Positions 15,387 through 19,291 of a stretch of DNA of 19,291 bases are shown piece after piece. The stretch's first letter is position 1. Every line of letters begins with the position of its first letter. The notes beneath the pieces were generated by a model. That model saw nothing but the letters and a program-made list of their open reading frames with translations, was not told the DNA's origin and searched no databases. The position numbers were made by a program, and so were the translations under genes. The stretch covers positions 1 to 19,291 of the forward strand of contig JBDLTI010000035.1 in assembly GCA_039805865.1 (NCBI GenBank), given 5' to 3'. Source of the DNA: Fluviibacter sp039805865 (GTDB lineage: Bacteria; Pseudomonadota; Gammaproteobacteria; Burkholderiales; Rhodocyclaceae).

Positions 15387-17087
15387 ATGTCCATTCTTGA
15401 TCTCAGACCTACCCCGCCATCAGCCAAACCAGACGCACCGGTGCGCTGGAGCACGTACTCCCGTCAGCCACTGCTGATGGGTTGGCCGGTGGCACTCTGC
15501 CTCGCGCTATTACTGCTACTTCCCGGTTTAATTGGTCGCGATCCATGGCGCGGTGACGATGCAGAGCAATTTGGCATCATTGCCAGCCTACTCAACGGAA
15601 ATAGCTGGCTGGTGCCTACATTCCAGGGCGAAACCTGGAACCAATCACCGCTCTACTACTGGGTCAATGCGCTCATTGCGTGGCCACTCAGTCTTTTTCT
15701 GTCGCTGCCTGATGCGGCACGCATCGGCAACGTGTTCTGGGTAGGCACAGCCCTCTATGCGCTCTATCAAACGGCACGCGGCTCGCTCAATGCCGAAGAC
15801 GCACACGTCTTACCTTTTCTCGCATTAAGTGCCCCCGGGCTGATGCTCAGCGCCCACGAAACGCAACCCGACCTGGCGATCATGGCAGGTTACGCGTTAT
15901 TTTTCTGGGGTAGTAGCAAAATCTGTTTTGAACGGGTCATGCCAGGCTCAACATTGGCCGCACTGGGTCTAGGTGTCACTATGCTATCGGGTGGTCTCTG
16001 CATTGCGCTACCACTGATCGTCGTGTTGCTTGGCCTCTTCCTGTTCAAGCCCAAACTCCGACTCAATAGCTTGGTGGCCCTTATGCTGGGTTTGCTGACC
16101 GGATTTTCCTGGTTTATACACGCAGCTGCTTTTGGCAACCCCGATCCGTCAGCACTCTTCGAAGCCATGTGGCCCGGCTCAGCGCTGCGCAATCTAGCAG
16201 ACATTCCTCCGCACACAATGAACTTTATCAAGCTCATTGCATGGGCTACATGGCCTGCATGGCCCATCGCTGCCTGGACACTCTGGCGCCGTCGCCTCAC
16301 GTTCTGGCGTCAGGAAACGATCGTGCCGCTCGTTGTATTGCTCATGGCTTTCGTTATACAGATTTGTCTTAGCGCAGCACGCCCATCCAAGAGTCTTGTT
16401 CTGCTCGTACCCATACTATTGCTGGCCACAGCATCGGTAACGCATCTACGGCGTGGTGCCGCTAACATGCTGGATGCTTTTACCCTCACCCTATTCACCA
16501 TTACGGCTGGTTTTGTGTGGCTAGGCTGGAGTGCCATTCATTTTGGCTGGCCCGAACAGCTGGCACAAACCGTCACGCGTCTGGAACCGGGCTTCACAAC
16601 TCCCCTGACCATTGTCCCACCTGCGATCGCATTTCTGCTGACGATTGGCTGGTTTGTGCTGATGAGAAACATCCCCCGTTCACCAGTCCGTGGCATTCAA
16701 CACTGGTTTGCGGGTATCACCCTGATCTGGGCGCTGGTTGTTGCACTGTGGTTTCCGTGGCTGGATCATGGCATGAGCTTCAACCGAATGGCCAATCAGC
16801 TAGACAAACAGCTGGATGGCCCGGGCTGCATTGCCACCTACAAAGTATCAGATGATGCACGTGCAGCCATTGGCTACGCAATTAACCGACCCATGCCACG
16901 CTCGGCGATTAGCGCTGCAAAAACCTGCACCTGGCTGCTGATTGAAACGCCGGGCAATCAGACTGAAGTCAAACCCCCTAAAAGCTGGGAAGGTGCGGAA
17001 AAACTCTGGGCTGGTCACCGTCGTGGTAGCCGTGCCGAACGTTATACGCTCTACATGCGCACCCCTCGCGAGGCTACTCAGCCTTGA
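15387..17087 (+). CDS. GT-C-type membrane glycosyltransferase (PMT/ArnT-like)
   Basis: A 566-residue polytopic inner-membrane protein with roughly a dozen hydrophobic helices. The first helix (about 32-50) is followed by RDPWRGDDAEQFGIIASLL, in which the acidic pair D57-D58 and E60 sits where GT-C enzymes of the PMT/ArnT group place their catalytic Asp. PTFQGETWNQSPLYYW around 77-92 matches the typical loop of the family. These enzymes use polyprenyl-phosphate sugars and modify lipid A or proteins outside the membrane; donor and acceptor cannot be told here. ATG 15387 was chosen because an upstream TTG at 15357 lies inside the rpmE terminator. The 3' end overlaps the convergent orn gene by 14 nt. 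Confidence 0.8.
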   Translation: MSILDLRPTPPSAKPDAPVRWSTYSRQPLLMGWPVALCLALLLLLPGLIGRDPWRGDDAEQFGIIASLLNGNSWLVPTFQGETWNQSPLYYWVNALIAWPLSLFLSLPDAARIGNVFWVGTALYALYQTARGSLNAEDAHVLPFLALSAPGLMLSAHETQPDLAIMAGYALFFWGSSKICFERVMPGSTLAALGLGVTMLSGGLCIALPLIVVLLGLFLFKPKLRLNSLVALMLGLLTGFSWFIHAAAFGNPDPSALFEAMWPGSALRNLADIPPHTMNFIKLIAWATWPAWPIAAWTLWRRRLTFWRQETIVPLVVLLMAFVIQICLSAARPSKSLVLLVPILLLATASVTHLRRGAANMLDAFTLTLFTITAGFVWLGWSAIHFGWPEQLAQTVTRLEPGFTTPLTIVPPAIAFLLTIGWFVLMRNIPRSPVRGIQHWFAGITLIWALVVALWFPWLDHGMSFNRMANQLDKQLDGPGCIATYKVSDDARAAIGYAINRPMPRSAISAAKTCTWLLIETPGNQTEVKPPKSWEGAEKLWAGHRRGSRAERYTLYMRTPREATQP

Positions 17088-17622
17088 TGAAGTGTGTGCG
17101 GTAGAAGCGAAGCTCTTCGATCGATTCGTGTATGTCTGCTATGGCCGTGTGTGCACCAGTTTTATTCACCTGTGCCGACAAATCCGGCCGCCAGCGTTTG
17201 CAAAGCTCTTTGACTGTACTGACATCCAGATTGCGGTAATGGAACCAGTTGATCAGTTCAGGCATGTAGCGCGCCATGAAGCGGCGATCCTGGCAAATGG
17301 AATTGCCACACATCGGGCTAACACCCTTACCCACCCACGCTTGCATAAACGCAATCGCAGCTTGTTCCACCGCATGCATATCCAGTGGTGAGCGTCGTAC
17401 ACGTTCGGTCAGACCCGAAGCACCATGCGTTTTCGTATTCCAGTCATCCATACCAGCTAACGTGGCATCAGGTTGGTGCACCGCCCAAGAAGGCGACTCA
17501 GCCACCACATTCAAATCCGCATCGGTCACCACCATGGCCAGTTCCAGAATCGTGTCCGAATCCGGGTTCAAGCCGGTCATTTCCATATCCAGCCAGACTA
17601 AACGTCTCTGATCAATCGCCAT
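17074..17622 (-). CDS. orn: Oligoribonuclease
   Basis: Orn is a 3'-5' exoribonuclease that finishes degradation of very short RNAs, including the pGpG made from cyclic di-GMP. The 182-residue product has the DEDDh catalytic set: D12 and E14 in VWLDMEMTGLNPD, D112 in CGNSICQDRRF, and H158 and D163 in HTAIADIHESI. ATG 17622 gives the usual start and is preceded by a GCAGG-like ribosome site; the upstream reading to 17682 adds 20 unrelated residues. It is divergent from the M48 protease across 74 nt and convergent with the glycosyltransferase. Confidence 0.96.
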   Translation of the reverse strand: MAIDQRRLVWLDMEMTGLNPDSDTILELAMVVTDADLNVVAESPSWAVHQPDATLAGMDDWNTKTHGASGLTERVRRSPLDMHAVEQAAIAFMQAWVGKGVSPMCGNSICQDRRFMARYMPELINWFHYRNLDVSTVKELCKRWRPDLSAQVNKTGAHTAIADIHESIEELRFYRTHFIKAE

Positions 17623-17696
17623 ACCTGCACACCCTTTTGCCTGATGCTTTAAGATGCGACATTGTGTCATAGTCACCCGCAATAACCTTCGAGCCC

Positions 17697-18956
17697 ATGC
17701 CTGATACTTCTTTTCTGTTCCTTGCCCTTGTTGCGTCCAATCTCGGTATCAAACTATGGCTCAACCAGCGCCATAAGACCAATGTATTGCGTTATCAGAC
17801 AGTAGTCCCTAGCGCTTTTACCGAGGTCATCAGCCTAGAAGCGCACCAAAAGGCCGCGGCCTATACCTGCGCCAAAGCCCGACTCAACCAGTGGGCGCTG
17901 CTCATTGATACGCTTTGGCTCCTTATCCTCACCCTGGGCGGTGGCATCAACGTCCTCTATGCATTTGCCGTTCAGATCTGTGGGGGCGACTCTGGGCTAC
18001 TAACTGGCCTCGTCTTCCTGCTAAGCCTGGGCGTTCTGTCCGGGCTCATCGATCTACCCCTCAGCATCTATCGTCAGTTCAGCCTGGAAGCCCGTTTTGG
18101 TTTCAATCGTATGACCCCAAAGCTTTTTGTCACCGATCTACTCCGTAATGCGCTGGTGAGCCTGATCATTGCACTCCCGCTACTCTCGCTCATCCTCTGG
18201 TTGCTGGATTTGACAACACCGATGAGCTGGCTCTGGGCATGGCTAAGTTGGATGGCTTTTAATGCGCTCCTCCTATTTATATACCCAGTTGTCATTGCGC
18301 CGCTCTTCAACAAATTCACACCCATGCCGGATAGCATACACAAGCAGAAGCTGGATGCTCTGCTACAACGCTGCGGCTTTAGTGCTGCCGGCCTGTTTGT
18401 CATGGATGGATCCAAACGTTCGGCGCATGCCAACGCCTACTTCACTGGCTTTGGCAAAAACCGGCGAATCGTGCTGTTTGACACCTTAATTAACCAACTT
18501 TCTCCTGAACAGCTGGAAGCGGTGCTCGCCCATGAGATTGGTCACTATCAGTGTCAACATCTGCAAAAACGTCTGGCAATCATGGCGCTTGTTTCAGCCG
18601 GCCTACTCTGGAGTCTGTTCCAGCTACTCCATGCGCCCTGGTTCTATAACGCCCTGGGCGTGGATGCGGCCAACCCGGCAACCGCACTGGCGCTATTCAG
18701 TCTGGCAATGCCATTGTGCCTACTCCCACTTACGCCATTGAGTAACGCGCTGTCACGCAAACACGAATACGAAGCAGATGCTTATGCCGCGCAAAACAGC
18801 AACGCACAAGAGCTGATCAATGCGCTCATCACCATGTATCGTGAAAACGCCGCGACACTGACACCCGATGCGCTCTACTCACTTTTTCACGATAGCCACC
18901 CGCCTGCGACGTTACGGATCGGCCACCTACAGGCACAAACAGGCCATCATCCATGA
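17697..18956 (+). CDS. M48 family membrane metalloprotease (Ste24/CAAX-protease-like)
   Basis: A 419-residue zinc protease with about six to seven membrane helices. The zinc motif HEIGH (H279, E280, H283) and the third ligand E357 in SRKHEYEADAYA are intact, and the Ste24 signature DGSKRSAHANAYFTGFG lies at 237-253. The N-terminal half carries the helices and the SLEARFGFN loop. Bacterial members lack prenylated substrates and probably degrade membrane proteins, but the target here is unknown. The stop codon overlaps the rsgA start (ATGA), so rsgA is probably translated by coupling. The orn / Ste24 / rsgA order is commonly seen in betaproteobacteria. Confidence 0.92.
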   Translation: MPDTSFLFLALVASNLGIKLWLNQRHKTNVLRYQTVVPSAFTEVISLEAHQKAAAYTCAKARLNQWALLIDTLWLLILTLGGGINVLYAFAVQICGGDSGLLTGLVFLLSLGVLSGLIDLPLSIYRQFSLEARFGFNRMTPKLFVTDLLRNALVSLIIALPLLSLILWLLDLTTPMSWLWAWLSWMAFNALLLFIYPVVIAPLFNKFTPMPDSIHKQKLDALLQRCGFSAAGLFVMDGSKRSAHANAYFTGFGKNRRIVLFDTLINQLSPEQLEAVLAHEIGHYQCQHLQKRLAIMALVSAGLLWSLFQLLHAPWFYNALGVDAANPATALALFSLAMPLCLLPLTPLSNALSRKHEYEADAYAAQNSNAQELINALITMYRENAATLTPDALYSLFHDSHPPATLRIGHLQAQTGHHP

Positions 18957-19291
18957 GCGAATCATTCATCGGACGCATCATTGCCAGCCATGGCAGACAT
19001 TACGTTGCCCGGGATAACAATGGTGCATTGTGGCATTGCATTGCACGCGGCAAGAAACACGAAGTGGCCGTGAATGATCTAGTCGCTCTGACAGATCTTG
19101 GCAATTCGGGGGATATTACCCAACCCCAGGCGGTCATCGAAAAGACTGAACCCCGCAAGAATTTATTCCGTCGCTCAGATCAGTTCAAAGACAAAGCCAT
19201 TGCCGCCAATGTTGATCAGGTCTGGTTTGTCGTTGCCACCGAACCTTCCTTTGACCCGGAGCTACTCTCCCGCTGCCAGGTCGCCTGTGCC
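18953..19291 (+). CDS. rsgA: RsgA, ribosome small-subunit-dependent GTPase (5' part; cut by window edge)
   Basis: The first 113 residues are present, from ATG 18953 to the right edge. They form the N-terminal OB-fold (GRIIASHGRHYVARD, CIARGKKHEVAVNDLVAL) and the start of the GTPase domain (EPRKNLFRRSDQFKDKAIAANVDQVWFVVATEPSFDPELL, seen in pieces). RsgA helps late 30S maturation by a circularly permuted GTPase. The G motifs and the zinc C-terminus lie beyond the window. Confidence 0.93.
   Translation, partial: MSESFIGRIIASHGRHYVARDNNGALWHCIARGKKHEVAVNDLVALTDLGNSGDITQPQAVIEKTEPRKNLFRRSDQFKDKAIAANVDQVWFVVATEPSFDPELLSRCQVACA

Overview
The window is a chromosomal housekeeping segment of a Gram-negative bacterium, most likely a betaproteobacterium. 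Pointers are the lolC-lolD-comEC block, an RpfE-type gene fused by overlap to recJ, the trxA-rho-rpmE run, and orn next to an M48 membrane protease and rsgA. Family-level assignment is not possible from sequence reading alone. All genes are intact except those cut by the window edges. I saw no insertion sequences, prophage genes, tRNA, rRNA or CRISPR arrays. Coding density is high and no gap between genes exceeds about 245 bases.

Layout. (1) Positions 1-4300, minus strand: lolC, lolD and comEC form a tightly packed operon (lipoprotein release from the inner membrane, then the DNA-uptake channel). comEC is open through the left edge, so only its extreme C-terminus is missing. (2) 4400-7167, plus: an RpfE-family protein of unknown function overlaps recJ (single-strand DNA exonuclease). 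A hairpin with T-runs on both sides separates recJ from convergent htpG. (3) 7215-9719, minus: greB (transcript cleavage factor), then htpG (Hsp90) with a plausible heat-shock promoter in between. (4) 9869-12087, plus: a FabI-like enoyl reductase followed 14 nt later by a MaoC-Pta fusion enzyme. This is the most metabolically unusual part of the window. (5) 12131-12922, minus: fdxA (7Fe ferredoxin) and a two-CBS-domain protein. (6) 13165-15310, plus: trxA, rho and rpmE, each with its own signals. (7) 15387-17087, plus: a membrane GT-C-type glycosyltransferase whose 3' end overlaps that of orn. (8) 17074-17622, minus: orn. (9) 17697-19291, plus: a Ste24-like protease overlapping rsgA by ATGA, with rsgA cut by the right edge.

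I did not find a clearly new multi-gene system. The points most worth a second look are these: the hydratase half of the MaoC-Pta fusion has Met where the catalytic His normally sits; a palindrome lies upstream of that operon; a sigma-32-like promoter precedes htpG; a single LolC-type permease suggests a LolF-style transporter; and the RpfE-recJ overlap ties an uncharacterised protein to DNA repair.
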